Origin: Morganella morganii H1r
GTDB lineage: Bacteria; Pseudomonadota; Gammaproteobacteria; Enterobacterales; Enterobacteriaceae
NCBI RefSeq assembly: GCF_000633515.1
Contig: NZ_AYMP01000024.1
Location: 1 to 64,000, forward strand
Reading direction: 5' to 3'
DNA length: 64,000 bases
Within the stretch, counting starts at the first letter, position 1. Each line of letters begins with the position of its first letter. The translations under genes and the position numbers were made by a program. Positions 37,519 through 47,153 of the stretch are shown here, one piece after another. Under the pieces are notes generated by a model, which was not told where the DNA came from, made no database searches, and was given only the letters and a program-made list of their open reading frames with translations.

Positions 37519-37957
37519 AGATTGGATTATAATCTTAATTAGTGTGTTTTTTCGATTATAAACTTATATTTAGGGTAAATACAAAAATACACTCACACAA
37601 GATATGGATATATTTGCAAGGAAAAAACATTAGACTATTTTAACTTAAATATAATTAAAAGGTTATTAATTTAGATTTTTTGTGAAAAAAGTTAAAATAT
37701 TTTAAACAATTCTATAATCAAAAAAAATTTTCAGATAAAAAAAACGTAAAACAATTGAAGTTTTGTACCAAAAAAAAATAAATTTCAAACTAAAGTAGTA
37801 TAAAAATAAAATGCTCAAAATTTTATGTCACCCAGAGCCCCGGCAGACTACCGGGTTCGGTTTTCCTGTTCAACACCGACTAAAAACCGGATAGCTAATC
37901 CGCAAATTCCTGCGGGGAACGGTCACAATGATCGGTAATTGCTGCCTTCCTGTTTTT

Positions 37958-38006
37958 GAGTAATGTAATCCCGCGGCTGATACGGCTCATCCTGACAGAA
38001 TTTCAG
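37958..38006 (-). pseudogene. vgrG shard (copy 3)
   Basis: Reading leftward it gives LKFCQDEPYQPRDYITQK, clearly the VgrG segment LKFYQDELHQKRDYITQK. DNA identity with 8697-8745 is plain over about 50 bp. The sequence on both sides does not continue the match. Confidence 0.75.
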
Positions 38007-38527
38007 CCGCTTTGCCCGGCTCGCCCCTGTCATTCCGGATATCAGATTCAGGAATCCGGCAGCAGGGATAATTCAGCCTCGAATGTCACAATGACAACGC
38101 CATAAAAAATAAAAATAACACATTGATTTATTATAAGAATAATAAAAATAGAGTACTGTAAATTGCCGGTACATCCCGAACGTTCAATAACAAACCACAG
38201 TTGTTAAACTATGCACAGCAGATAAAACCATCCCGTATTTTTTATCTGCCGCTGTTCTTTCCTTGCTATTCTCAAATTGTTACATATTATCGCCTTATTA
38301 CAACCAATGCGTGTAGAGACTTACCCGTCTGAGTGGTACTTTTCCTGTGAGCGGGTTGTATACCCAAATTATCACCGGCAGACAGCATTTACCGGCTGTT
38401 TCATTATTTTATTACCCATTAAAAAATAATATTCCGCTTTATTTCCGGACGGTTTTCTTACAACTCACCACACCACTTTTAATCTGATAAATAATTTTAA
38501 TTCGCTTTTTATAGCAAGGATTCGGAT

Positions 38528-41299
38528 ATGACATTTAATAATTCGGTGCTGATTGCACTGTTTTCCGCTTCTTTCAGCGCTTATGCCACGGAACCACCAC
38601 CCCCTTATCAGTCAGAGGCCGAAATCCCTGATGTTAATACCATTCTCAGCAGTGCCACGGACGGCTGGCCGATCGCAAAAGATAAGTGGGATAATAAATA
38701 CCAGTCAATTATCACCGGTAACCAATATATTAATGGCCAGACATTAACCAGAACCTGGTTCCCGGAACAAATGCTTTATATCGAAAATAATTCTTACAGC
38801 CTGAATAACATTATTGATTCCTTCCAGGCCACATTCCGCAGCGGCAGTGCCGCTGTCGGCAATATAGTCAAAGGCGGAATCAGTAATCCGTCCGATCCTG
38901 CTAAAATCTATCGCGGGTTTATGTCGATGACAGAAGACTCCGTGGCATATAACACCATTGTTGAAGATAACGGCAGCCTCAGTCTGAACAATGACGCCAA
39001 AGCGTATAACACCACCGTGAATACCGGCGGAAAAATGGTAGTCGGCACGCGGGGCTATGCGCAGGCGATTCTGATCAACGGTGGTTATCTGGAGCAATCC
39101 GTTACCAGCACCTCAAATACCAAAGATGTCATTGTCGTGAATGGCGGACAGCATATTATCTATGGCGGGACGGCAACCAACAGCCATATCGGCGGCGGCA
39201 GCTATCAGATGAGCAGCGGCAACACGATAGATACCGTGCTGTATGATGGTGCAGTTCAGCAGATTTATGCCGGAAAAGAGGGTGTGACCGACCGCAATAC
39301 CCTTGTTAACCACGGCGCATTACAGTTTGTGACCCACGGTAATACAGAAGATACCCGTGTTTACGGTACCCAGATTATTACCGGTGTTGACGGGGAATGG
39401 GAAAACGGCGGGTGGACATCCGACGATTCTTTCCGGATTGATGATCAGACAGCCAAAAATGCCACCATTTATGCAGGCGGTGTGCAGCGTATTCAGACCG
39501 GCGAGGCCATTGATACTCAGGTTTACGGACAGCAGATTGTCAGCGGCAAAAAAGGCGGCTGGACCAGCGGACAGTGGGTTGAACGGGACGGATGGATTGG
39601 CAAAGATCAGGTTGCGACCGGCTCTGTGATCCACCAGGGCGGTGAGCAGATTGTTGAATACTATGCCGATGCGGTTGGTACGCTGGTTAACGGCGGCATA
39701 CAGCTGGTCAACGAGTTTGGTCATATTCAGGATACTACTGTTGAGAACGGCGGTTCATCCTTTATTGCCTATGGTGCATATTCCACCGGTGACCTGAATG
39801 TGAATAATGGTTCAGTAACCATGGAGGGCGGCAGCCTTCACAGCTGGACCGGAGCTCTGGACGGCAAAGGTGCTTATGTTACCCGCCTTAATCTGGCCGG
39901 TGACAATGCGGTTCTGTATCTGAAGCATAATGATACCACCAGCGAATCCGAAGCGACCATTGAAACACTGGCTAACAACGGCACCGTGGTATTCGGCAGC
40001 CGCGACGGCAGTGATGCCGGTAAATACAGCCGTTTGCAGATTTCAGATCTGACCGGTTCCGGCACCTTTGTGATGAATACCAATATTAACGGCGGTACCG
40101 GTGATTTCCTGAATATCAGCAACAGTATCAGCGGTGAGTTTAATGTCAGAGTAATGGATTCCGGTCAGGAGCTGAAAAGCCGCGGCGGTGTGAACCCTCA
40201 TCATCTGATCTTTGCCAACGGCAGTGACAGCAACAGCTTTGCGCTGGTGAACGGCAGTGTTGATCTGGGCGCTTATAAATATTACCTGGTACAGGGTGAT
40301 GAGCAGGACAGCGATAACTGGTATTTATCGCCGAAAGCAACCGATCCGGCACCAAACCCGGATCCGGGGCCTGCTCCTGATCCGAAGCCTGAAATCTCTG
40401 AAAGTGGTAAAAACGCTATCGCGATGGCCAACGTGACACCAACTATCTGGAACAGCGAATTATCCACACTGAGAACCCGGCTGGGTGATCTGCGTGATAA
40501 CCAGACGGCACAGGATGGTGTGTGGGGCAAATATATCGGCAGCCGTAACCGCATCTCAACCAGTAATGTCGGCTACACACAGGATATGAACGGGCTGATG
40601 CTGGGCGGCGACCACGCGATTGCGCTGGAAAACGGCCGCCTGCTGGTCGGGGGGATGTTCTCCTATACCCATTCAGAACTGGATGCCCGCACCAGTGACG
40701 GTAAGGTGGACAGCCTGGGTCTTGGTGTCTACACCACCTGGATGCACAACAGCGGCTACTATGTGGATGGCGTGCTGAAAGCCAACCATTTCAGAACCAA
40801 AAACAGCGCACAGTTTAATGACGGAAAAACCACCGCCAAAGATAACACCAACGGCATCGGTTTCTCTGTGGAAGGCGGTAAACACATCACCGCAGGCAGT
40901 TACTTTATCGAGCCTTATGTGCTGGGATCTTACTTCCGCGGCGAAAAAACGGCCTACCGTTTCAGCAGCGATATGAAAGTGAAAGCGGACGCTGCAGAAT
41001 CTGTGAAAGGTGAAATCGGTACCACCTTCGGTAAGACATTTGTCACTGAAAGCGGCGGCCTGATTAAACCTTATGCACGCCTGGCGGTCAGCCACGAGTT
41101 CAAAAAGAACAATGATGTGGTGATTAATGACACTGAATCATTCAGCAATGATATGTCCGGAACCGTCGGTAAGTACGGCGTGGGTCTGACAGCGCAGATG
41201 AATAATCAGTGGTCCGCCTATGCAGAGTTCAACTATGCCAAAGGCAGCCATGTGGAAACCCCTTACAGCGGCAACCTGGGTATCCGTTACAGTTTCTGA
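38528..41299 (+). CDS. AIDA-type autotransporter adhesin
   Basis: A 923-residue type Va autotransporter. A signal peptide (SVLIALFSASFSAYA) is followed by a passenger of AIDA/pertactin-like beta-helix repeats (~110-600) with recurring VNGG, GGVQ and YGTQIITG / YGQQIVSG units. A Pro-Asp linker (DPAPNPDPGPAPDPKP, ~616-631) follows, then a translocator domain of ~285 residues starting near IWNSELSTLRTRLGDLRDNQ and ending GIRYSF with the terminal Phe required for barrel assembly. It should be displayed on the surface as an adhesin or aggregation factor. No protease motif was seen in the passenger. Its GC content is higher than that of the fimbrial operon. A bidirectional terminator follows. Confidence 0.93.
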   Translation: MTFNNSVLIALFSASFSAYATEPPPPYQSEAEIPDVNTILSSATDGWPIAKDKWDNKYQSIITGNQYINGQTLTRTWFPEQMLYIENNSYSLNNIIDSFQATFRSGSAAVGNIVKGGISNPSDPAKIYRGFMSMTEDSVAYNTIVEDNGSLSLNNDAKAYNTTVNTGGKMVVGTRGYAQAILINGGYLEQSVTSTSNTKDVIVVNGGQHIIYGGTATNSHIGGGSYQMSSGNTIDTVLYDGAVQQIYAGKEGVTDRNTLVNHGALQFVTHGNTEDTRVYGTQIITGVDGEWENGGWTSDDSFRIDDQTAKNATIYAGGVQRIQTGEAIDTQVYGQQIVSGKKGGWTSGQWVERDGWIGKDQVATGSVIHQGGEQIVEYYADAVGTLVNGGIQLVNEFGHIQDTTVENGGSSFIAYGAYSTGDLNVNNGSVTMEGGSLHSWTGALDGKGAYVTRLNLAGDNAVLYLKHNDTTSESEATIETLANNGTVVFGSRDGSDAGKYSRLQISDLTGSGTFVMNTNINGGTGDFLNISNSISGEFNVRVMDSGQELKSRGGVNPHHLIFANGSDSNSFALVNGSVDLGAYKYYLVQGDEQDSDNWYLSPKATDPAPNPDPGPAPDPKPEISESGKNAIAMANVTPTIWNSELSTLRTRLGDLRDNQTAQDGVWGKYIGSRNRISTSNVGYTQDMNGLMLGGDHAIALENGRLLVGGMFSYTHSELDARTSDGKVDSLGLGVYTTWMHNSGYYVDGVLKANHFRTKNSAQFNDGKTTAKDNTNGIGFSVEGGKHITAGSYFIEPYVLGSYFRGEKTAYRFSSDMKVKADAAESVKGEIGTTFGKTFVTESGGLIKPYARLAVSHEFKKNNDVVINDTESFSNDMSGTVGKYGVGLTAQMNNQWSAYAEFNYAKGSHVETPYSGNLGIRYSF

Positions 41300-41322
41300 T
41301 AACTCATACAGTACAGAATGAC

Positions 41323-41350
41323 AAAACCGGCCCTTAAGGCCGGTTTTTTT
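41323..41350. terminator. Bidirectional terminator
   Basis: AAAACCGGCC-CTTAA-GGCCGGTTTT stem with T runs on both strands, between the convergent autotransporter and permease genes. Confidence 0.92.
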
Positions 41351-41361
41351 ATGCTGTTTCT

Positions 41362-42615
41362 TTATACCACCGCTTTTTCTGCGGCTTTTTCAGTCCGGTG
41401 GTCATAACGGAAAGTGAACTGGAAAATAATCGCCAGCACTACAGTATAAGAGGCGAATATCAGCCAGATTGACTGCCAGTCTTTTACGCCGTCCACCGTG
41501 AACATATCCACAACCTTACCGCTGACAATCGCACCGGCATAGGCTCCCACACCGTTAACCATCATCATAAACAGTCCCTGTGCACTGGCACGGATTTTGG
41601 AACTGACGGTTTTTTCAATGAAAATCGAGCCGGAGACATTGAAGAAATCAAATGCACAGCCATAAACAATCATCGACAGCACGAGGAAGAAGAAACCGAT
41701 TGATACCGGCTCACCAAAGGCAAACAGACCAAAACGCAGTGTCCAGGCAATCATACTGATCAGCATGACAGTTTTGATGCCGTAGCGTTTGAGGAAATAC
41801 GGGATTGCGAGGATAAACACCACTTCAGCCATCTGTGAGACGGAAAGCAGTACAGACGGATACTGCACCACCAGCGTGTCTTTATATTCCGCGATACGGC
41901 CGAAATCATGCAGGAACGGGTTACCGAATGTATTGGTGATTTGCAGCACTGCGCCGAGCAGCATGGCAAACAGGAAAAATACCGCCATGACCGGCTGTTT
42001 AAACAGCACAAAGGCATCCAGGCCGTAACGCTGTGCCCAGGTGGTTGTGCCGGTCTGTTTTACCACCGGAATCGCCGGCAGTGTCAGTGAATACAGTGCG
42101 AGCAGCAATGATGCGCCGGCGGCAATATAAAGCTGCATATTGCTCAGCTCGAATTTCATCAGACTGACCGCCCACATCGCCGCGATAAAACCGACAGTGC
42201 CGAACACCCGGACAGACGGGAAATGCGTGACAGGATCGAGATTATATTTTTGCAGGCTTGCGTAACTGACGGAGTTTGACAGGGCAATGGTCGGCATAAA
42301 GGCCATCGCATTCAGCAGCATCACCCAGAACAGTACATTCACATCGGTGACAGTTGCGGCATAAAAGAGTGCTCCGGCGCAGATCAGGTGACACAGGCCG
42401 TAAAGCCGGTTCGCCGGAATAAATTTATCGGCAATAATTCCGACCAGGCCCGGCATAATCACCGCCGCCAGCCCTTTGGTGCTGTAGATCCAGCCCACAT
42501 CGGCACCGGTGAATTTGAGGGTTGCCATCATATACGAGCCGAGGGTGATTAACCACGCGCCCCAGATGAAATACTGGAGGAACAGCATCGCTTTCAGTCT
42601 GACTTTTATATCCAT
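41362..42615 (-). CDS. nupG: Nucleoside:H+ symporter, NupG/XapB family
   Basis: A 417-residue 12-helix MFS permease closely following E. coli NupG: LQYFIWGAWLITLGSYM-like opening, FLHDFGRIAEYKDTLVVQ, LSMIVYGCAFDFFNVSGSIF and IRASAQGLFMMMVNGVGAYA are family blocks. It imports nucleosides with protons across the inner membrane. It follows the purine nucleoside phosphorylase gene in the same direction, as xapB follows xapA, so it probably supplies that enzyme with purine nucleosides such as inosine, guanosine or xanthosine. A strong terminator between the two genes should lower its expression relative to the enzyme. Confidence 0.9.
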   Translation of the reverse strand: MDIKVRLKAMLFLQYFIWGAWLITLGSYMMATLKFTGADVGWIYSTKGLAAVIMPGLVGIIADKFIPANRLYGLCHLICAGALFYAATVTDVNVLFWVMLLNAMAFMPTIALSNSVSYASLQKYNLDPVTHFPSVRVFGTVGFIAAMWAVSLMKFELSNMQLYIAAGASLLLALYSLTLPAIPVVKQTGTTTWAQRYGLDAFVLFKQPVMAVFFLFAMLLGAVLQITNTFGNPFLHDFGRIAEYKDTLVVQYPSVLLSVSQMAEVVFILAIPYFLKRYGIKTVMLISMIAWTLRFGLFAFGEPVSIGFFFLVLSMIVYGCAFDFFNVSGSIFIEKTVSSKIRASAQGLFMMMVNGVGAYAGAIVSGKVVDMFTVDGVKDWQSIWLIFASYTVVLAIIFQFTFRYDHRTEKAAEKAVV

Positions 42616-42632
42616 GGGTATCTCCGCTGAGA

Positions 42633-42677
42633 TAAAGAAAAAAAGGCCGCCGACGTCCCATGATGTCAGGGCGGCCT
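42633..42677 (-). terminator. Intercistronic terminator between phosphorylase and permease
   Basis: Leftward, AGGCCGCC (42677-42670) pairs with GGCGGCCT (42651-42644), with an inner GATGTC/GACGTC extension, and TTTTTTTC follows at once. It stands in the 130-bp gap between the two genes and would let only part of the transcripts through. Confidence 0.8.
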
Positions 42678-42744
42678 CTGAACGACGGTTTTCTTAATGT
42701 TATACTGAGAAAAAGAAAATCACGCTTAGCTGATGATTATCTGA

Positions 42745-43563
42745 TTAAAAACGGGAAATAATACCGGTAACCAGCTTCAGGAAAGTGCTTTTCACCCGCT
42801 CAGCGGTTTCAATCACTTCGTCGTGGCTAAGCGGCTGGTCGAGAATACCGCACGCCATATTCGTCAGACAGGAAATCCCCAGGGTTTCAATCCCGGCGTG
42901 ACGCGCCACCAGTGCTTCCGGAACAGTAGACATACCCACCGCATCCGCGCCCAGTGTGCGGATCATGCGGATTTCCGCCGGTGTTTCATAAACTGGGCCG
43001 GTCCACCAGGCGTAGACACCTTCGCGCATGGTCACGCCCTGCTCTGCGGCTACCGCTTTGGCGATACCGCGCAGATTTTTGCTGTACACTTCGCTGACAT
43101 CCAGGAAACGCACACCCAGATCCGGATTATTCGGCCCGATCAGCGGATTATTTGCCGTCAGATTGAGGTGGTCTGTGATCAGCATCAGGTCGCCCGGGGC
43201 AAAACCGGTATTTACTGCCCCACAGGCATTGGTGATGATCAGCTTTTCGACACCCAGCGCTTTCATCAGACGCACCGGGAAGGTAACCTGATCCAGCGAC
43301 ACGCCTTCGTAATAGTGGAAACGGCCTTTCATCGCCACCACGGTTTTGCCGCCCAGCGTGCCGATAACCAGCTCATTGGCATGGCCGACAGCGGAAGAGC
43401 TGGCGAAATGCGGAATATCGTTGTACGGAATGCGGACAGCATTCTCCAGGGTATCAGCAAACGGTCCCAGACCGGAGCCTAAAATGATACCGATGGTTGG
43501 TTTAACAGTGATCTGCGCTTCGACGAACGCTTTGCTTTCTGCGATATCAGCGGTGAGATGCAT
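42745..43563 (-). CDS. Purine nucleoside phosphorylase (trimeric type)
   Basis: A 272-residue PNP of the PunA/XapA class, which splits purine nucleosides with phosphate into base and (deoxy)ribose 1-phosphate. Visible active-site parts: GSGLGPFAD (phosphate loop), SSSAVGHANE (phosphate His), MKGRFHYYEG, TNACGAVN, TGPVYETPAEIRM (Glu of the base site) and DAVGMSTVPEALVARHAGI. The cytosolic enzyme is first in a two-gene unit with the NupG-type permease and divergent from a ROK regulator that probably controls both. Whether it prefers xanthosine (xapA) cannot be told. Confidence 0.92.
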   Translation of the reverse strand: MHLTADIAESKAFVEAQITVKPTIGIILGSGLGPFADTLENAVRIPYNDIPHFASSSAVGHANELVIGTLGGKTVVAMKGRFHYYEGVSLDQVTFPVRLMKALGVEKLIITNACGAVNTGFAPGDLMLITDHLNLTANNPLIGPNNPDLGVRFLDVSEVYSKNLRGIAKAVAAEQGVTMREGVYAWWTGPVYETPAEIRMIRTLGADAVGMSTVPEALVARHAGIETLGISCLTNMACGILDQPLSHDEVIETAERVKSTFLKLVTGIISRF

Positions 43564-43732
43564 TATTTATCTCCTGAATTTATCCGGGATGTAACAATTG
43601 ATGAAATGTATGCCGCGATTGTAGATCAGATGTAAACACGGAAACAGGATCTTCTTCTCAATATGAGAAAAAGGATCCGGATACAATGATGAATAACAGA
43701 CAGTGCCCCGTGATAAAAGGAGATTCGGGCTT

Positions 43733-44941
43733 ATGACGTTATCCGGCATACTCAGTGAATTCCGGTTATCCAAAAACTCCAAAACCCGGAAACTGAAAAC
43801 CCTCTGGCAGCTGATTCTGAATGACGGGCCGATCCGCGCGGAAACACTGTCAGAAAAAGCCAACATGAATGGCGCCACCTGTGCGCGGCTGCTGGATGAG
43901 CTGAGCAGACTGGGTCTTATCAGCGCGGCAGAACTGGGGCAATCGACCGGCGGGCGCAAACCGATTCTCTACAGTGTCAATCCGGACAGGGGGCGGCTCG
44001 CCGGGATTGAAATCAGCAATATCTATTCCACGATTGTGCTGCAAAACCTGAAACTGGATGTGCTGGCGACCTGCAAAATCAAAGCCGCCGGACAGGAAAC
44101 GCCGCAGGTGCTGCTGGAGCGGCTGCTCACCCGGCTGTTATCGCTGCTGGAGGAGCATCACCTCAGTACGGATGATCTGCTCGGTATCGGCATTGCGGCG
44201 GATTACACCCTGCCTCCCAGCAGTGACCGACGCGCCATGAACGATTATCTGATCCCGTTACTGCGGGAGATGGCGGAAAGCCGCACCGGGTGTCAGGTGA
44301 CTATCGGCAGCGGGGTGAATTTTGCTGCGCTGGCAGAATACCGGCTGCGCCACAAAGAGAGCCGCCGCCTGTTTTTCACAACCTGTGACGCGGAGATCCG
44401 CAGCAGTACCATTCTCAGCGAGCCTGTCCGCTTTATGCCGCCGGGCTCGGAAAATGCGTTCGGGCATATGACGCTCGATCTCCACGGCCGCGCCTGTGAA
44501 TGCGGCTCGTTTGGTTGTCTTAATCAGTACAGTTCACTGGAAGCTATCCGCAAAACCGTGATTCAGCATCTGCGGCGCGGCAAAGCGTCCGTTATCACCT
44601 CGCTGGTCAGTGATGAGCAGGAGATTGATTACCACGTGATTTTTAAAGCCCTTGAGCTGGCCGATCCAATCTGTACCGATGCACTCGAAGAGGCTGCCTA
44701 TTATTACGGTCTGGCAATCGCCAATACCATCCTCTCCTTCCAGCCGGATGTGGTGATCTGCGGCGGGACGCTGACCCCGAAACACACTTTCTTTGCCACT
44801 GTGCAGAAAACCGTGGCGCAAAAACTGGCCGGATTCCCGCAGATTAACACCCGGATAGTGCCCGCGTTTGATTCCTATGAGGTGGTTTCTCAGGGAGCCG
44901 GTGCAATGGTACTGGAGAGCCTGCTCAGCGATACGCCCTGA
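43733..44941 (+). CDS. ROK-family transcriptional regulator
   Basis: A 402-residue regulator with an N-terminal winged helix (~18-80, TLWQLILNDGPIRAETLSEK) and a ROK sugar-kinase-like domain. The zinc motif is CECGSFGCLNQYSS. The ATP-binding DGGT-like kinase signature is not evident, as in repressor ROK proteins (NagC, Mlc). The ATG at 43733 has AAAGGAG about 10 nt ahead; a GTG at 43703 would add 10 residues. Divergent from the purine nucleoside phosphorylase gene across 170 bp, so it likely controls it; the effector might be a sugar phosphate or nucleoside product. Confidence 0.87.
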   Translation: MTLSGILSEFRLSKNSKTRKLKTLWQLILNDGPIRAETLSEKANMNGATCARLLDELSRLGLISAAELGQSTGGRKPILYSVNPDRGRLAGIEISNIYSTIVLQNLKLDVLATCKIKAAGQETPQVLLERLLTRLLSLLEEHHLSTDDLLGIGIAADYTLPPSSDRRAMNDYLIPLLREMAESRTGCQVTIGSGVNFAALAEYRLRHKESRRLFFTTCDAEIRSSTILSEPVRFMPPGSENAFGHMTLDLHGRACECGSFGCLNQYSSLEAIRKTVIQHLRRGKASVITSLVSDEQEIDYHVIFKALELADPICTDALEEAAYYYGLAIANTILSFQPDVVICGGTLTPKHTFFATVQKTVAQKLAGFPQINTRIVPAFDSYEVVSQGAGAMVLESLLSDTP

Positions 44942-45134
44942 TAATCCTCTGCCCGAGTTTTCCTGAACAGGTATCCGCATAATAACCTGCGCAGTGTCGC
45001 CCTCACTGCGCTATCTTTCCCTGAATCCGCCGTCAGCGTTATATACAGGATTGCCAAGCCGCCGGATGTCCGTATACTGCCGGTATTTTCATCAGAAAAT
45101 AATAAAAACACCTGTTGTCTTTTAAAGGAAAACT

Positions 45135-45539
45135 ATGTTTAAAAAAATCGCCCTTACCCTGATGCTGCTGGCCGGCAGTATGATGCTGACTGCCTGCGGC
45201 AGTGATTCCCCGCAGGATGTCGTTAAACAGTTCTACAGTGCTGTTGAGAAAAAAGATGCGGATAAAGCTTATGATCTGCTCGCCATCCCGGAAAAAGATA
45301 AACAGAAAAATGAGATGGAAATCAAAGGGAAAGTACAGATGATTGTCGGCGATATGGCGCGCCGCATTGAAGGTAACGGCGGCGTGGAAAGTACGGAAGT
45401 GAAATCCGTCGATATTGATGAAAACAACAAACGCGCAACCGTGATTCTGACCGTGAATTTTAAGGACGGCAAACAGAAAGATGAGCGTTTCCTGCTGACA
45501 CAGGAAGACGGCGGCGACTGGAAAATCATCCTGCGCTGA
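45135..45539 (+). CDS. DUF4878 lipoprotein
   Basis: A 134-residue precursor: ALTLMLLAGSMMLTACGSDS has the lipobox LTAC with Gly at +2, favouring the outer membrane. The mature domain has the NTF2-like DUF4878 pattern (PQDVVKQFYSAVEKKDADKA, then a beta sheet ending GGDWKIILR). Function unknown in this family. The stop codon overlaps the next start (TGATG), so the two genes are co-translated. Confidence 0.85.
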   Translation: MFKKIALTLMLLAGSMMLTACGSDSPQDVVKQFYSAVEKKDADKAYDLLAIPEKDKQKNEMEIKGKVQMIVGDMARRIEGNGGVESTEVKSVDIDENNKRATVILTVNFKDGKQKDERFLLTQEDGGDWKIILR

Positions 45540-46102
45540 TGAGACACACACTCTGCGCCGGGCTTCTGCTCCCGGCGCTACTGACAGCGGCACTGCCGCT
45601 GCGGGCGGCAGTACCGCCGCCCGGCATTCAGAGTGGTGACCTGGTTTTCCGGGACGGCGGCGAAGCCATCAGTGAGATTGTCAGAAGTATTGACAGCAGC
45701 GGTTTCAGCCATGTCGGTGTTGTTGATATCACACCGGAAGGTACTTATGTCATTCACGCCACCCCGCAGGAACACCCGGGCGGTATCAGCGGTGTGAATC
45801 GTGACCCGCTTGATTTCTTTATTCAGCATGCCAAAGACGGACAGGTGACCTGGTATGCCGTACAGGCAGACAGTGAAAACCACCGGCGCGCCCGTGATAA
45901 TGCCCTTGCGCGGCTCGGTACGCCTTTCAGCATCAACCCGCAGGACGGACTGTACTGCACGCAACTGGCGGCAGACGCCTGGCAGTCCGCCGGGGTCACG
46001 ATTATCACCGGCAAAACCCGTCTGAGTTTACCGCTGGCGGAAGAACCGTTAATCTTACCGGAAAATATGACCCGCTCGCCGCAACTTCGCCGTATTCCGT
46101 AA
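45539..46102 (+). CDS. YiiX/YebB-like permuted papain-fold hydrolase
   Basis: A 187-residue protein with a signal peptide (LLPALLTAALPLRAA). The NlpC/P60-like circularly permuted fold is shown by SGDLVFRDGG, FSHVGVVD (His58) and GLYCTQLAADAW (Cys140), the expected catalytic His and Cys. By family analogy with YiiX it is a periplasmic amidase or peptidase acting on peptides, lipids or cell wall; the substrate is not known. Start codon shares one base with the stop of the DUF4878 gene. Confidence 0.82.
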   Translation: MRHTLCAGLLLPALLTAALPLRAAVPPPGIQSGDLVFRDGGEAISEIVRSIDSSGFSHVGVVDITPEGTYVIHATPQEHPGGISGVNRDPLDFFIQHAKDGQVTWYAVQADSENHRRARDNALARLGTPFSINPQDGLYCTQLAADAWQSAGVTIITGKTRLSLPLAEEPLILPENMTRSPQLRRIP

Positions 46103-46144
46103 TACCGGCCTCTGTCCGGCAGCAACTGCAATACAGGGAACAAC

Positions 46145-47062
46145 ATGGAGTTAATTTTTCTGGGCACCGGTGCCGGTGTTCCGTCGAATGATCGCAACGT
46201 CAGCAGCCTGGTACTGGATCTCAAATCATTACAGCGCGGTCTGTGGATGTTTGACTGCGGCGAAGGCACTCAGCATCAGATTCTGAAAAGTCCGGTCAAA
46301 ATCCCGAAACTGGAAAAAATCTTTATCACCCATCTGCACGGCGACCATATTTTCGGCCTGCCCGGCCTGTTATGCAGCCGCTCCATGGGCGGATGTGAGG
46401 AACCACTTACTCTCTTTGGCCCGCAGGGGCTGGCGCAGTTTGTTGAAACGGCACTGACACTCAGCGGCTCGTATCTGACCTTTCCGCTGGCGATCATTGA
46501 GATAGATAAAGAAGGCGTGATTTACGATGACGGGCAACTGAAAGTCAGCGCTTACTCACTTGAGCACCCGGTGATCAGCTACGGTTACCGGATTGAAGAA
46601 CATGATAAGCCCGGCGCGCTGGATGCACAGCGCCTGAAAGCCGAAGGCGTGCCGGGCGGCCCGTGGATGCAGATCCTGAAACAGGGTGGCGAAGTAACAC
46701 TGGACGATGGCCGGGTGATCTGCGGGGCGGATTACCTCGGCGAACCGCAGCGCGGACGCCATCTGGTGATTTTCGGGGATACCGCACCGTGCGAAAATGC
46801 GCTGAAACTGGCACAGAATGCCGATGTGATTGTGCTGGAAGCTACGCTTGACGGCACCATGACAGACAAAGCCAACAGCCGCGGACACTCTTCCACTGTG
46901 CAAACAGCTGCCCTGGCGCGGAATGCCGGGGTCGGTACGCTGATCGCCACCCATTTCAGCGGACGCTATAATGAAGAAGATTGTGAGCGCTTACTTCGAG
47001 AGTGTCAGGCGATTTTCCCGGCCACCGTGTTTGCCTTTGATCACATGATATACCCGCTGTAA
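46145..47062 (+). CDS. rbn: Ribonuclease BN / RNase Z
   Basis: A 305-residue metallo-beta-lactamase-fold tRNase of the ElaC type. [20 protein letters not shown] is the start signature, THLHGDH (62-68) binds two zinc ions, and [18 protein letters not shown] and [16 protein letters not shown] contain further ligands and the exosite region. It processes tRNA 3' ends. An intact, typical-length gene. Confidence 0.95.
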   Translation: MELIFLGTGAGVPSNDRNVSSLVLDLKSLQRGLWMFDCGEGTQHQILKSPVKIPKLEKIFITHLHGDHIFGLPGLLCSRSMGGCEEPLTLFGPQGLAQFVETALTLSGSYLTFPLAIIEIDKEGVIYDDGQLKVSAYSLEHPVISYGYRIEEHDKPGALDAQRLKAEGVPGGPWMQILKQGGEVTLDDGRVICGADYLGEPQRGRHLVIFGDTAPCENALKLAQNADVIVLEATLDGTMTDKANSRGHSSTVQTAALARNAGVGTLIATHFSGRYNEEDCERLLRECQAIFPATVFAFDHMIYPL

Positions 47063-47153
47063 CCAGTCTGTCTCCGGCGTGATTATCACTGTTACACAGA
47101 TTTTGATATAGTGAATGCTGTTCATTATTTCATTCACTGCCGGAGGTTTTATC

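Larger units (their letters stand above)
37328..38527. other. AT-rich gene-free region with T6SS relic
   Basis: 1.2 kb between the MrpJ-like gene (leftward) and the autotransporter (rightward). 37328-37800 is extremely AT-rich with many A and T runs. 37830-38100 is GC-richer, with several small hairpins and a vgrG shard, and looks like debris of another vgrG locus. The rest should hold the autotransporter promoter. No recombinase gene or long inverted repeats typical of a fim switch were found. Confidence 0.4.

Noticed and set aside
36817-38527. Invertible fim-type switch near the fimbrial operon
   Set aside because: No recombinase gene nearby and no long inverted repeats bracketing a promoter; the repeated 21-bp motif is direct, not inverted.
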